A stretch of DNA of 28,102 nucleotides, from the IMG/VR virus record IMGVR_UViG_3300046507_000205, positions 1 through 28,102 of that record, one strand, 5' to 3'. Position 1 is the stretch's first letter, and every line of letters starts with the position of its first letter. Of this stretch, positions 1 to 6,698 are shown in pieces. The stretch comes from a virus. The notes below the pieces were generated by a model. The model was not told the DNA's origin and made no database searches. It saw only the letters and a list, made by a program, of their open reading frames with translations. A program made the position numbers and the translations under genes.

Positions 1-119
1 AACAGGGCATCATTTCCAGATACCGCCATTTCAGGAGTGACGACATGCGGCAGAAAAAGAAAGAAACCACCGTCAGAAGAGTGTTTGCGCCCAAGGGGCG
101 CGCACCGCCGAGAAGAAGA

Positions 120-150
120 GGCCGCCATTTGGGCGGCCTTTCCTTTTTTA
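120..150 (+). terminator. Intrinsic terminator, rightward
   Basis: A perfect 7-bp stem GGCCGCC/GGCGGCC (120-126 and 132-138) with a 5-base loop is followed by a T-rich run at 139-149. It would end rightward transcription entering from the left edge, where one frame closes with TGA at 38-40. The T run is only on the + side, so it is not obviously bidirectional. Confidence 0.75.
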
Positions 151-214
151 TAGAAGCACCGTTTTTAGGAGGGGAAATTGAGAAACCAGATCCGCAACAA
201 GAAGACATAAAAAT

Positions 215-247
215 AGCGCCGCTGGCTTATGCCTGCAGGCGCTTTTT
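215..247 (+). terminator. Second terminator-like hairpin
   Basis: Stem AGCGCC/GGCGCT (215-220 and 238-243) encloses an inner GGC-TTAT-GCC hairpin (224-226, 231-233) and is followed by TTTTT. An A-rich stretch precedes it (209-213), so it could also act on leftward transcripts. It backs up the terminator at 120-150. Confidence 0.5.
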
Positions 248-413
248 CTGCGTTCCATTCCTCTCCGGCTGACCCTAAGGCCGGCACCACCCGCTTAGCA
301 GCCGGAGGAAATGGTTCCTACTCTCTCGGGGGAGGAGACTTGGCTGACACCACGCCGCACCCCGGATTTCGATATCGCCACCACAGCGACGTGGAGTGGT
401 TACCACCCATTCC
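248..413. other. Left-edge gap without a convincing gene
   Basis: Between the second hairpin and the end of the repressor gene no reading frame has both a good ribosome site and protein-like composition. A 36-codon leftward frame (148-258) with GGAGAGGA just before its ATG would encode a basic N-terminus and a hydrophobic stretch. It overlaps both hairpins, so I do not call it a gene. On the + strand GGAGGA lies only two bases before an ATG at 311, in a frame that runs antisense to the repressor. Confidence 0.4.
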
Positions 414-426
414 ACAAATTTGTCAA
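414..426 (-). promoter_or_regulatory. TTGACAAATTTGT element, copy 1 (leftward)
   Basis: Read on the minus strand this is TTGACAAATTTGT. The TGA stop codon of the repressor gene (423-425) lies inside the element. It contains a perfect consensus -35 (TTGACA) pointing left, out of the repressor gene towards the window edge. I see no good -10 at 17 bases, so whether it is a promoter, an operator, or both is open. Confidence 0.6.
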
Positions 427-1046
427 GCACTATTTGCCACCCGCTCGGAGAGGATTATGCTATGCACTGCCGCGACGTCCCTCACCACCAGCGAGCCGGC
501 GGCATGCCGATGGAGGGTGGCAGTCTTTCCGCTAATCTCCACAAGCTGGCCGATCCATGCCGAGCCGCCCTTAGCATGCACCAACACTTCCATGCCAGGC
601 TTCGGCCATACCGCAGGATCGAGCCATGCGCGCGTTCCGACGGGCAGGGCAGGCTCCATGACCTTCGTATCGATATCTATCCAGTATCGGCCTTCCGGGA
701 TGCGCTTGCGGCCCTGGTTGAACGCCTCAAAGGCGTACTTGCCGTCCTTCCTATCCGTGACGCGTCCGTAGGTCTTGGCCGTATTGAAAATACCGGACTT
801 CGGCACCGGCGAGGCGGTTGCACCGTTGCGCGCCTCAAGCACAAGCTCTTCCACCGACTCGCGATCGATACCGAGGAAGGTCGCAAGGGAAGCGTACATA
901 TCGGGACGCGGCACGCCGCCGTTCTTCCACCTGTTGTAGGTCTGCTGAAGCCATCCGTGGCGCTCCGCAACCTCGCGATCACTGGCGCCGCCTTGGGCTT
1001 CCAGTATTTTTTGCGCCAATTTTGATCTTTTGGATGGCCTGAACAT
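423..1046 (-). CDS. Phage repressor, HTH plus degenerate S24/LexA-like domain
   Basis: A 207-residue leftward protein, read as the lysogeny (CI-type) repressor. Residues about 11-45 form a helix-turn-helix (ASDREVAERHGW...YNRWKNG). Residues about 118-200 follow the S24 pattern (YWIDIDTKVMEP..., then GMEVLVHAKGG). The start at 1046 was chosen over the longer frame to 1145 because AAGGTG precedes it at good spacing and the extra residues are not protein-like. The serine expected before MEP is Val129, and the lysine expected in the following strand appears to be Gly166, so the self-cleavage dyad seems missing. The gene diverges from the HTH gene at 1157, and a TTGACAAATTTGT element lies upstream of it. 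This is the best candidate to bind the six-copy element, but that is inference. Confidence 0.85.
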   Translation of the reverse strand: MFRPSKRSKLAQKILEAQGGASDREVAERHGWLQQTYNRWKNGGVPRPDMYASLATFLGIDRESVEELVLEARNGATASPVPKSGIFNTAKTYGRVTDRKDGKYAFEAFNQGRKRIPEGRYWIDIDTKVMEPALPVGTRAWLDPAVWPKPGMEVLVHAKGGSAWIGQLVEISGKTATLHRHAAGSLVVRDVAAVHSIILSERVANSA

Positions 1047-1058
1047 CTTATCACCTTG

Positions 1059-1087
1059 ATGGGTGCGATTGTTTACATTACACCCAT
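1059..1087. promoter_or_regulatory. Inverted repeat in the immunity intergenic region
   Basis: A perfect 7-bp inverted repeat ATGGGTG/CACCCAT (1059-1065 and 1081-1087) with a 15-base spacer that contains GTTTACA. It sits 13 bp upstream of the repressor start and 70 bp before the divergent gene. This is a typical place for an operator controlling one or both divergent promoters. GTTTAC also occurs next to two other TTGACAAATTTGT copies (11921, 17248 on the minus strand). Confidence 0.5.
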
Positions 1088-1096
1088 CTACTAGCA

Positions 1097-1109
1097 ACAA
1101 ATTTGTCAA
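1097..1109 (-). promoter_or_regulatory. TTGACAAATTTGT element, copy 2 (repressor promoter)
   Basis: The minus strand reads TTGACAAATTTGT, 51 bp upstream of the repressor start and pointing at it. Within it, TTGTTG followed after 17 bases by TGTAAA is a possible promoter for the repressor. A copy here would let the repressor control its own synthesis, and possibly the divergent gene at 1157. Confidence 0.6.
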
Positions 1110-1156
1110 AGCGTCAACCAACGTTTCGGCAAGTGCTACCACCACAGAGGAGACCT

Positions 1157-1480
1157 ATGGAAAAGATTGAGCAGATGCGCTCGATGAGAGCGCAGGGATA
1201 TTCCCTGAGAAAAATCGCCGACATTCTCGGCGTCAGCCACCAGAAAGTATTTTTCGACCTTGGCGGCCAGCGCACCTCGCGCATCCATTCGCCGGCAAAC
1301 GACAACAAGATCGTGAAGATGATGCCGCACAATGGCGGCTGCTCCACGGTCAGCGGCGAGATGCCCGTATCGCTGCGCCGCATTCCCACATTGGATGCTG
1401 CGGAAGTCGAGCCCTCCGACCGCGAGCTCATCTTGGCTGGCATTGATGCTATCGTCGCACCTGCGCAGGTGGCGGCATGA
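1157..1480 (+). CDS. Cro-like or accessory HTH regulator
   Basis: A 107-residue protein and the first rightward gene after the immunity region. Residues about 8-36 (MRAQGYSLRKIADILGVSHQ) form a clear helix-turn-helix of the resolvase/Hin-like shape. The remainder looks low-complexity and carries the peptide PANDN near residues 46-50. The ATG at 1157 follows GAGGAGA and an ACCACCAC leader. Position and direction (divergent from the repressor, head of the early operon) suggest a Cro or antirepressor role, but no family-level match is recognised. It overlaps the next gene by ATGA. Confidence 0.7.
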   Translation: MEKIEQMRSMRAQGYSLRKIADILGVSHQKVFFDLGGQRTSRIHSPANDNKIVKMMPHNGGCSTVSGEMPVSLRRIPTLDAAEVEPSDRELILAGIDAIVAPAQVAA

Positions 1481-1788
1481 GCGCGATCGATGAAGGCCAT
1501 TGCCATTGCGTCCACTTTGATGAGGGCGATTGGGTAGAGTCTCGCCTCAATCCCAATGTATTCGGCATTGTCGTCGGCGAGTCCGAATTCGGTCGCTACT
1601 ACCATGTCCAGATTGCCAGCAGCATGGAGATCCGTGTCTATCACGGCGTGACGTTGCGGCACATGGATGTGCAGCAAGATGAGCCGCCAACGGCCAAGAA
1701 GGCGCCGGTCGTCGAGGACGACAACGTCATCGACTTCACCAAGGAGCGCAAGCTCCGCAAAACCACCACCACGAGAGGAGCAGCGTAA
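1477..1788 (+). CDS. Hypothetical early protein
   Basis: A 103-residue acidic protein. Residues about 10-65 look like a small beta-rich domain (GDWVESRLNPNVFGIVVGES...YYHVQI), similar in texture to the KVGDRVR modules of the next gene, where a short barrel is also likely. The C-terminal third is charged and probably disordered (DNVIDFTKERKLRK). It is linked to the preceding gene by ATGA and to the next by TAATG, so all three are co-translated. I do not recognise a family. Confidence 0.65.
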   Translation: MSAIDEGHCHCVHFDEGDWVESRLNPNVFGIVVGESEFGRYYHVQIASSMEIRVYHGVTLRHMDVQQDEPPTAKKAPVVEDDNVIDFTKERKLRKTTTTRGAA

Positions 1789-2981
1789 TGGGAAAGTTTA
1801 AGGTTGGGGATCGTGTGCGATTCGTCGAGGACTACGCATCTGCAAAGAAGGGCGACGAAGGAATCATTGAGGGCTTTTGGGATGACGACGGTGTCGACGT
1901 TATGTCGGGCGGCAGAAGTTACGGCTGCCTTGATAGGCGCGTAGAGCTCGTCGAGCAGCCATGGCAGCCGAAGGTCGGCGACAGGGTGCGCTACAGCGGT
2001 AAGAGCACGATCTACAGAGACGCCGAGTTGATTGGTTTGGAGGGCGTTGTGACGCACGTCGGCACAGAATTTGCGACCGTGAAGTGGGACGAGGATGTTG
2101 TCAAAGGCATCCGCACCAGCGGCGACAAGTACATCACCAACATCGAGCCGATCCCAACCCTCACCATCGAATCCGGCAAGTTCTACAAGACGCGCGACGG
2201 CCGCAAGGTCGGGCCGATGGTTGCGTTTAGCGGCGGCAGGGGTCTTGCCGCAAGCAGCAAGGGGCAGAGAGCTGCATTCACCGCTCCGGATATGGAGGCA
2301 GACCATACGGGTGGCTCGTACACAGCAGATGGCGTTTGGCTCACGTCAGATGGCAACCACAGGCACGACATCATCGCCGAGTGGATCGACGAGCCTGCCG
2401 TGGCAGGCAACGACAACGGCCCGTTTGCATCGCTGATCGGCAAGACGGTGACGGTTCAACTCGCCAAGCCAAAGTTCAAGGTCGGTGATCGTGTGCGATG
2501 CGTAGTTGCCGACGACTGCAGTTTCCTGACGTTCGGCCGAGAATACATCGTCAACTCATTCGATGGCGACTACGTCAACGCTTACTGGGATAACGGCAAG
2601 ACTGGCGGCATGGATAAATCCCGCTTCGTTCTCGTCACCACCATCCAACCCACCGCCATCGTCGCCCTGATCGAAGACGGTCAGCCGAAGCCGGCCAGCC
2701 GGCCTTACGTCCACGCCAGCGAAGCATCCGCCCGCGAGGAGGCCGACCGCCTCGCTTCCGTCCACAAAGGCCAGCAGTTCGGCGTCTACGTCCTGACGAC
2801 CACCAGCCAGGAAGCTGCGCCGACATACAAGCACGAATGGCAGCGGCTCGCCGCCAAGGGCGAGAAGATCAATGCGATCAAGGAACTGCGCGGCATCACT
2901 GGCCTCGGCCTGAAATCCACGAAGGACGCAGTAGAGCACTGGCTCGCGAACGACGAGCCGCGCTCGCGCATCGCCGCCTAA
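1788..2981 (+). CDS. KVGDRVR-repeat protein with L7/L12-like C-terminus
   Basis: A 397-residue multi-domain protein. The heptad KVGDRVR occurs three times (residues 5-11, 62-68, 231-237), each at the start of a module that looks like an SH3/KOW-type small barrel. Residues 359-385 (EKINAIKELRGITGLGLKST...) resemble the C-terminal domain of ribosomal protein bL12, whose hallmark is a KIxxIKxVRxxTGLGLKEAK-type helix pair. A GNDN peptide lies at 207-210 between modules. In bL12 this domain recruits translation factors, but stand-alone copies of the fold exist in phage proteins, so a ribosome role is only a possibility. It starts by TAATG overlap with the previous gene. Its function is unknown. 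Confidence 0.75.
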   Translation: MGKFKVGDRVRFVEDYASAKKGDEGIIEGFWDDDGVDVMSGGRSYGCLDRRVELVEQPWQPKVGDRVRYSGKSTIYRDAELIGLEGVVTHVGTEFATVKWDEDVVKGIRTSGDKYITNIEPIPTLTIESGKFYKTRDGRKVGPMVAFSGGRGLAASSKGQRAAFTAPDMEADHTGGSYTADGVWLTSDGNHRHDIIAEWIDEPAVAGNDNGPFASLIGKTVTVQLAKPKFKVGDRVRCVVADDCSFLTFGREYIVNSFDGDYVNAYWDNGKTGGMDKSRFVLVTTIQPTAIVALIEDGQPKPASRPYVHASEASAREEADRLASVHKGQQFGVYVLTTTSQEAAPTYKHEWQRLAAKGEKINAIKELRGITGLGLKSTKDAVEHWLANDEPRSRIAA

Positions 2982-3008
2982 GCCGACACCACCAGCCACC
3001 ACAGTAAT

Positions 3009-3033
3009 GCCGTGCGGCGACCAACCGCACGGC
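3009..3033 (+). promoter_or_regulatory. Leader hairpin H1
   Basis: A perfect 9-bp stem GCCGTGCGG/CCGCACGGC with the 7-base loop CGACCAA lies just before the ribosome site GAGAGGAGA of the next gene. A second hairpin of the same size and loop type occurs at 6674-6698 with a compensating base-pair change. There is no T run, so it is not a terminator. It is probably an RNA element affecting translation or stability of the downstream message. Confidence 0.6.
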
Positions 3034-3048
3034 TGAGAGGAGACTATT

Positions 3049-3192
3049 GTGAGAAAAACGATCCACCTTGCTTGCGTCGTCGCAGCACTCGCCGTCGCTA
3101 TGTACTGCACATTCACCGGCAACGATGCTGCTGCATCAACGCTCGTGGGCCTCGCCGTGCTTTCGAAGCTCTACGCATCGGAGGCAGCATGA
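3049..3192 (+). CDS. Small predicted membrane/exported protein
   Basis: A 47-residue protein starting at GTG, with GAGAGGAGA seven bases before it. The N-terminus MRKTIHLACVVAALAVAMY is a basic start followed by a hydrophobic helix, so it is either a signal peptide or a membrane anchor. A second apolar stretch follows (STLVGLAVLSKLY). Its end overlaps the next gene by ATGA, which supports it being real although it is very short. No family is recognised. Confidence 0.6.
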   Translation: MRKTIHLACVVAALAVAMYCTFTGNDAAASTLVGLAVLSKLYASEAA

Positions 3193-3536
3193 CCAACGTT
3201 ATGCCACCACTCACCGGCACGCCGCTCGACTACGCGCCCATTGACGCGCCTGCGGACGGCCACGTGCCTGAGCACGACATCGACCGTAACGGCCACAAGC
3301 GCGGCTCAGCCAAGTACCGACCCTGGAATGATCCAGACCACTTCTTTTCGTTTCGCGCCCCGATCATTAGGCGCGCTCTCATTGCCGCTGCAGCTTTCGG
3401 CGGTGCGGTTGCCGCCCTTCTGTTCTTTCCTGTCGCCACCCTCGCGATCGTCGCAATGGTCGGGGCGGTGCGCTGCGGAGACTGGGCGGCAAGTCGCCTC
3501 AACGCCTACGAGGACAGCAATGACCAAAAATCCTGA
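3189..3536 (+). CDS. Predicted inner-membrane protein
   Basis: A 115-residue protein. The first half is soluble and histidine/proline-rich, and the second half has one long or two short membrane segments (ALIAAAAFGGAVAALLFFPVATLAIVAMVGAV). It starts inside an ATGA overlap with the previous tiny gene and its end overlaps the next tiny membrane gene by 17 bases, so the three form one translational unit. In a longer upstream frame the added residues are not protein-like. Function is unknown; membrane cassettes in early phage operons sometimes serve superinfection exclusion, but nothing here proves that. Confidence 0.65.
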   Translation: MTNVMPPLTGTPLDYAPIDAPADGHVPEHDIDRNGHKRGSAKYRPWNDPDHFFSFRAPIIRRALIAAAAFGGAVAALLFFPVATLAIVAMVGAVRCGDWAASRLNAYEDSNDQKS

Positions 3537-3624
3537 CGCGGCAGGCATGTGGCCGCCCAATCCGTTCAGCTGGTGGCCGGTCATTCTGGCCGTCCTCTTC
3601 ATCATCGCAGTTTGCTATCTCTAG
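3520..3624 (+). CDS. Tiny single-span membrane protein
   Basis: A 34-residue protein, MTKNPDAAGMWPPNPFSWWP followed by a classic membrane helix (VILAVLFIIAVCYL). It begins 17 bases inside the previous gene in another frame and ends just before the strong AGGAGGTG site of the ATPase gene. The aromatic belt before the helix is typical of a real membrane peptide. No family is recognised. Confidence 0.55.
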   Translation: MTKNPDAAGMWPPNPFSWWPVILAVLFIIAVCYL

Positions 3625-3633
3625 GAGGTGTGA

Positions 3634-4425
3634 ATGGCAATTTCCCTTGGTAGTTTGAGGAGTACGACGCGGCTGACACCGCCAATCGTGCTCATCTATG
3701 GTGTCGATGGCGTCGGCAAGTCATCGCTCGCGGCGGAGTTTCCGGATGCGATCTACATCAGCACGGCCGGCGAACGCCCGCCGAGCGATATCGAGCTCGC
3801 CACGCCGGGCGATGTCGAAACATACGAAGACCTGAAGAATATCGTTGGCGACCTTCTCAGCGAAGAGCACGAATTCAAGACGGTAATCTTCGATAGCCTT
3901 GATGGCCTCGAGCCAATCATCAACGCCGAGACCTGCGCCCGCATCGGTGCGGATTCAATCGGCAGCAATGACAAGGGATCGCCGGCCGCGTTCGGCCAGG
4001 GCGATGTTCAGGGGGACGTCGAATGGGGCGAGTTCATGGATGCTTGCGCCCAACTGACGGAGCGCGGCATCGCGGTTGTTCTGCTTGCGCATCCCGAAAT
4101 CAAGCGCTTCGACAGCCCGATTACCGATCCGTACGATCGCTACCAGGTCAAGCTCCGCAAGCGGGCGGCCGCTCTGGTGCGCGAGCGATCCGACATCGTC
4201 GCATTCCTCAACTATCGCGTCAGCCTCAAGACGAAGGAGGTTGGAATCAAAAAGGAAGTCACCCACGCCGAGGGCGGCAAGGAGCGCCAGATCCACCTAA
4301 CCGAAGGTCCGGGCTTCGTCGCCAAGAACAGATACTCGATGCCCGACGCCATCACCTACCGCAAAGGCAAGGGATACGAAGAGCTTGCGAAGTTTTTCCC
4401 TGCGCCAGTCGGAATTGCGGCCTGA
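3634..4425 (+). CDS. Sak4-like AAA/RecA-fold ATPase
   Basis: A 263-residue phage nucleotide-binding protein of the Sak4-like RecA-fold group (AAA_24). Walker A is GVDGVGKS (residues 23-30) and Walker B is TVIFDSLD (83-90). A further strand (AVVLLAHPEIK) and a basic C-terminal half follow the family order. Sak4-type ATPases support phage single-strand annealing/recombination together with an ssDNA-binding partner. Here the DUF669 ssDNA-binding gene lies 180 bp downstream and an exonuclease-like gene at 8008, which fits a recombination module. Start: ATG with AGGAGGTG nine bases before. Length is normal for the family. Confidence 0.85.
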   Translation: MAISLGSLRSTTRLTPPIVLIYGVDGVGKSSLAAEFPDAIYISTAGERPPSDIELATPGDVETYEDLKNIVGDLLSEEHEFKTVIFDSLDGLEPIINAETCARIGADSIGSNDKGSPAAFGQGDVQGDVEWGEFMDACAQLTERGIAVVLLAHPEIKRFDSPITDPYDRYQVKLRKRAAALVRERSDIVAFLNYRVSLKTKEVGIKKEVTHAEGGKERQIHLTEGPGFVAKNRYSMPDAITYRKGKGYEELAKFFPAPVGIAA

Positions 4426-4574
4426 TGTTTCATAGCGAAGCTTGGTTTGCTTGGTTCCCAGTTCGAGCACGTACTCGTGGCGGCATCATGAGGTGGGTAT
4501 GGCTCACCAACGTCTGGCGCGACCAGACCACGACGCAATACGGTAGCGGCCCGTACCGCTATTATCTTCTCTAA
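4425..4574 (+). CDS. Small WFAW/WVWL-type phage protein
   Basis: A 49-residue protein that starts by TGATG overlap with the ATPase stop. The pattern WFAWFPVRAR...GGIMRWVWLTNVWR resembles a very common small phage protein type with a WFAW.PV....WVWL core, recalled from many phage genomes. Its function is unknown. The tight coupling suggests expression with the recombination genes. Confidence 0.6.
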   Translation: MFHSEAWFAWFPVRARTRGGIMRWVWLTNVWRDQTTTQYGSGPYRYYLL

Positions 4575-4605
4575 CCACCACCAACCACCACAAAGGAGAC
4601 TATGA

Positions 4606-5205
4606 ATGGCCGGACTTGGCAAAAGATTTGATGCGACTGAACACGACACCACGCAGCGCGAATATGCCGGCGAACTGCCGAACGGCATCTTTCGCTTGGA
4701 GGTCGAAGCCTCCGAAGTGAAGGCGACGAGCAAGGGCACCGGCACGTATCTCGCTACGACAGTGAGCGTCATCGAGCCGGAGGAGTTCAAGGGTCGCAAG
4801 ATCTTCAACAACAACTACAATCTCGAAAACGACAACCCGAAGGCCCAGGAGATCGGCCAGAAGCAGTTCGCCAGCCTTTGCCGTGCTATCGGCATCCAGT
4901 CGGTCGAGGACAGCGAAGAGCTCCACTTTCATGCCTTCGTCGCCAAGGTGGGCCGCGGCAAGCCGTCGGTGGGCGCTGACGGCAAGTCCTACCCAGGGCG
5001 CGCCGAGATCAAGAGATATTATTTTCCGGATGAGGAAATTCCGGAAATCGGTATCGACGCGATCCAGCCGGCCGATGAGGCGCCTGCGGCCGCTAATGAC
5101 AACAAGCCCGCGACTCCCGCCAACGATAATCGCCAGCCTGCCGGTCGTCCGGCTCCGGCGGCTGCGGCTGCAGGTGGTGCTCGCCGTCCGTGGGGTTCAA
5201 AATAA
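4606..5205 (+). CDS. DUF669 family ssDNA-binding protein
   Basis: A 199-residue protein of the DUF669 family, phage proteins that bind single-stranded DNA and accompany Sak4-like ATPases. The conserved N-terminal pattern is present: a short lead, LPNGIFRLEVEASEVKATSKGTG near 24-46, then the GRKIFNNNYNLEN stretch near 63-75 and a KQFASLCRAIG helix near 86-96. Residues 160-199 are a proline/alanine-rich tail with two ANDN peptides (163-166, 172-175) and a basic end (RRPWGSK) rather than an acidic SSB tip. An ACCACC-rich leader and AAAGGAGA precede the ATG. It is probably the ssDNA-coating partner of the ATPase at 3634. Confidence 0.85.
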   Translation: MAGLGKRFDATEHDTTQREYAGELPNGIFRLEVEASEVKATSKGTGTYLATTVSVIEPEEFKGRKIFNNNYNLENDNPKAQEIGQKQFASLCRAIGIQSVEDSEELHFHAFVAKVGRGKPSVGADGKSYPGRAEIKRYYFPDEEIPEIGIDAIQPADEAPAAANDNKPATPANDNRQPAGRPAPAAAAAGGARRPWGSK

Positions 5206-5219
5206 CCGTACTATGTAGC

Positions 5220-5287
5220 GGAAGCTAACCACCATTATGCTTCCGATTGCCGCGCCAATATGTTGTTCGTCAGCAAGTTGGCGCGGC
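5220..5287 (+). other. Two successive hairpins before the lipoprotein gene
   Basis: GGAAGC/GCTTCC (5220-5225 and 5239-5244) is followed by a perfect 10-bp stem GCCGCGCCAA/TTGGCGCGGC (5249-5258 and 5278-5287) with a 19-base loop. Neither ends in a T run. They may insulate the downstream gene, protect the 3' end of the upstream message, or act as a leader structure. Confidence 0.5.
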
Positions 5288-5316
5288 CCGCCACACCACA
5301 ACAAGAGGAGATTTTC

Positions 5317-5721
5317 ATGAAGCGCATTCTTATTGCCGCCGCACTCGCCGCAACTGCGGCTCTCACGGGCTGTACAGACGCTGACGTCGCGTCCGCAAAC
5401 CTGTCAAAGGCTGCGGACAACTTCGAAGTCAGCCGCCGCGTCGTTTTTTATAACGGCATCACCGGCGGCTACATGCTCTCTATCGAGGGACTTTGCTCGC
5501 TCGGCAACAACGACAAGGCCCGCGAAGTCACCATCACCTGCAAGACCGGCCCGAAGAGCTACAAGAAACACTTCCTCGGCTTGTCCGACAACGTGACGTA
5601 TTTCGTCGAGCAGTTAGAGCCGCAAACCGTCAGCGCCTATCACTATCGCGTCGTTTTCAAGCCGCAGGCGATCATTCCGGACGTCGACTTCCGCGGCGAC
5701 GCTCAGGAACTGGTGAACTAG
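5317..5721 (+). CDS. Phage beta-sandwich lipoprotein
   Basis: A 134-residue protein with a lipoprotein signal: basic start MKRI, a hydrophobic stretch, then the lipobox LTGC with Cys19 as the lipidated residue. The mature part (DADVASANLSKAADNFEVSRRVVFYNGITG...LGLSDNVTYFVEQLEP...YHYRVVFKPQ) closely resembles proteins annotated in coliphages and others as beta-sandwich lipoprotein. It would be anchored at the cell envelope, and an exclusion or envelope-modifying role is plausible but unproven. The ATG at 5317 (after AAGAGGAGA) was chosen over an upstream start because it begins the signal peptide. Confidence 0.8.
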   Translation: MKRILIAAALAATAALTGCTDADVASANLSKAADNFEVSRRVVFYNGITGGYMLSIEGLCSLGNNDKAREVTITCKTGPKSYKKHFLGLSDNVTYFVEQLEPQTVSAYHYRVVFKPQAIIPDVDFRGDAQELVN

Positions 5722-5730
5722 GAGACCGCT

Positions 5731-6270
5731 ATGACAGATTTCATACCATTTCCGAAAATCCCGCGCCTCAAGCGCGGCTGCGTCATTACCGAAAAGATCG
5801 ACGGCACCAACGCCCAGATCGTTATCGGCGAAGATGGATCGATCCGCGCCGGTTCGCGCAACCGCTGGATCACGCCGCAGGACGACAACTACGGCTTCGC
5901 CGGTTGGGTTGAGCGCAACAAGGGAGAGCTTCTGCTGCTCGGTCCTGGCCAGCACTTCGGAGAGTGGTGGGGCAATGGCATTCAGCGCAACTACGGCCTG
6001 AAGGAAAAAAAATTCTCGCTCTTCAATTCGGGTCGTTGGAGCACTGGCCGCCCCGAGTGTTGTGACGTCGTGCCTGTTCTTTATGCCGGCGAGTTCAATT
6101 CCGATACCGTTGACACCGTTCTCGCCGAGCTCATCGAAACCGGTTCGATCGCAGCGCCGGGTTTCATGAAGCCGGAAGGCATCATCGTTTTCATGACCGC
6201 ATCAAGCCATCTCTACAAGGTGCTCGCTGAGAATGACGACAAGCCTAAGGGCTTGGCGGAGGCTGCGTAG
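5731..6270 (+). CDS. RNA ligase family protein (nucleotidyltransferase)
   Basis: A 179-residue ATP-dependent ligase-type nucleotidyltransferase, closest to the Rnl2-like RNA ligase family. Motif I is EKIDGTN (residues 21-27) with Lys22 as the predicted AMP-accepting residue. FGEWWG (76-81) fits motif III, EGIIVF (149-154) motif IV, and the YK at 162-163 motif V. It has only the catalytic domain with no extra C-terminal domain. Such phage enzymes can repair tRNA cut by host defences, and this is the most likely benefit, but the substrate cannot be read from sequence. It lies nine bases after the lipoprotein gene and directly abuts the next gene. Confidence 0.8.
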   Translation: MTDFIPFPKIPRLKRGCVITEKIDGTNAQIVIGEDGSIRAGSRNRWITPQDDNYGFAGWVERNKGELLLLGPGQHFGEWWGNGIQRNYGLKEKKFSLFNSGRWSTGRPECCDVVPVLYAGEFNSDTVDTVLAELIETGSIAAPGFMKPEGIIVFMTASSHLYKVLAENDDKPKGLAEAA

Positions 6271-6663
6271 ATGGGCGACAAAAACTTCAAATGGTATGTA
6301 GCCGACAGTATCGATGCTGAACTGTTTCACAGTCAGCACGACACCCGTGAAGAAGCGCTTGCGGAGGGTCGCGGCATCTTTGGCGATTATCCATTTGTTC
6401 TGATCGAGGCTGACAAGGCTGTCGTGAAGCCTGTCATCAACACCGACTGGCTCACCGAAACGCTGCTTGAGCAGTTGGAAGAAAACAATCCGGAATGCTG
6501 GAGCGAAGACGGGGCTGATGGCGCATGGCAGGATATCCCCGCACTTGAGCGGCTGCTTGAAGAAGCCGTTGCTAAATGGCTGACCGATCATCCACCGCGT
6601 ACTTTCTGTGTCGACGATTTCCGCACCACGGAATTCCTCAACGGCGCCGGCAACGTCATCTAA
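6271..6663 (+). CDS. Hypothetical acidic protein
   Basis: A 130-residue acidic protein whose ATG follows the RNA ligase stop without a gap, so it is co-translated. Visible features are an aromatic N-terminus (FKWYVADSIDAELF), a tryptophan-rich middle (CWSEDGADGAWQDIP) and an amphipathic helix (LERLLEEAVAKWLTDHP). No domain is recognised. Its place between an RNA ligase and the clamp gene gives no firm functional clue. Confidence 0.65.
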   Translation: MGDKNFKWYVADSIDAELFHSQHDTREEALAEGRGIFGDYPFVLIEADKAVVKPVINTDWLTETLLEQLEENNPECWSEDGADGAWQDIPALERLLEEAVAKWLTDHPPRTFCVDDFRTTEFLNGAGNVI

Positions 6664-6673
6664 CCACCATCCA

Positions 6674-6698
6674 GCCGCGCGGCAAGCAACCGTGCGGC
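6674..6698 (+). promoter_or_regulatory. Leader hairpin H2 (partner of H1)
   Basis: Stem GCCGCGCGG/CCGTGCGGC with the 7-base loop CAAGCAA, in the leader of the clamp gene. Compared with H1 at 3009-3033 the T-A pair at stem position 5 has become C-G, and position 6 is a G-T wobble. The same stem length and a CRASCAA loop are kept, so pairing is preserved while sequence differs. Confidence 0.6.

Noticed and set aside
45-272. Rightward 75-codon frame at the left edge with AGGAG before the ATG
   Set aside because: It runs straight through two terminator hairpins and has low-complexity basic sequence, so it is unlikely to be a gene.
229-1025. Long rightward frames across the repressor gene
   Set aside because: They are antisense to the repressor, which has a recognisable HTH and S24-like pattern; composition of the rightward frames is not protein-like.
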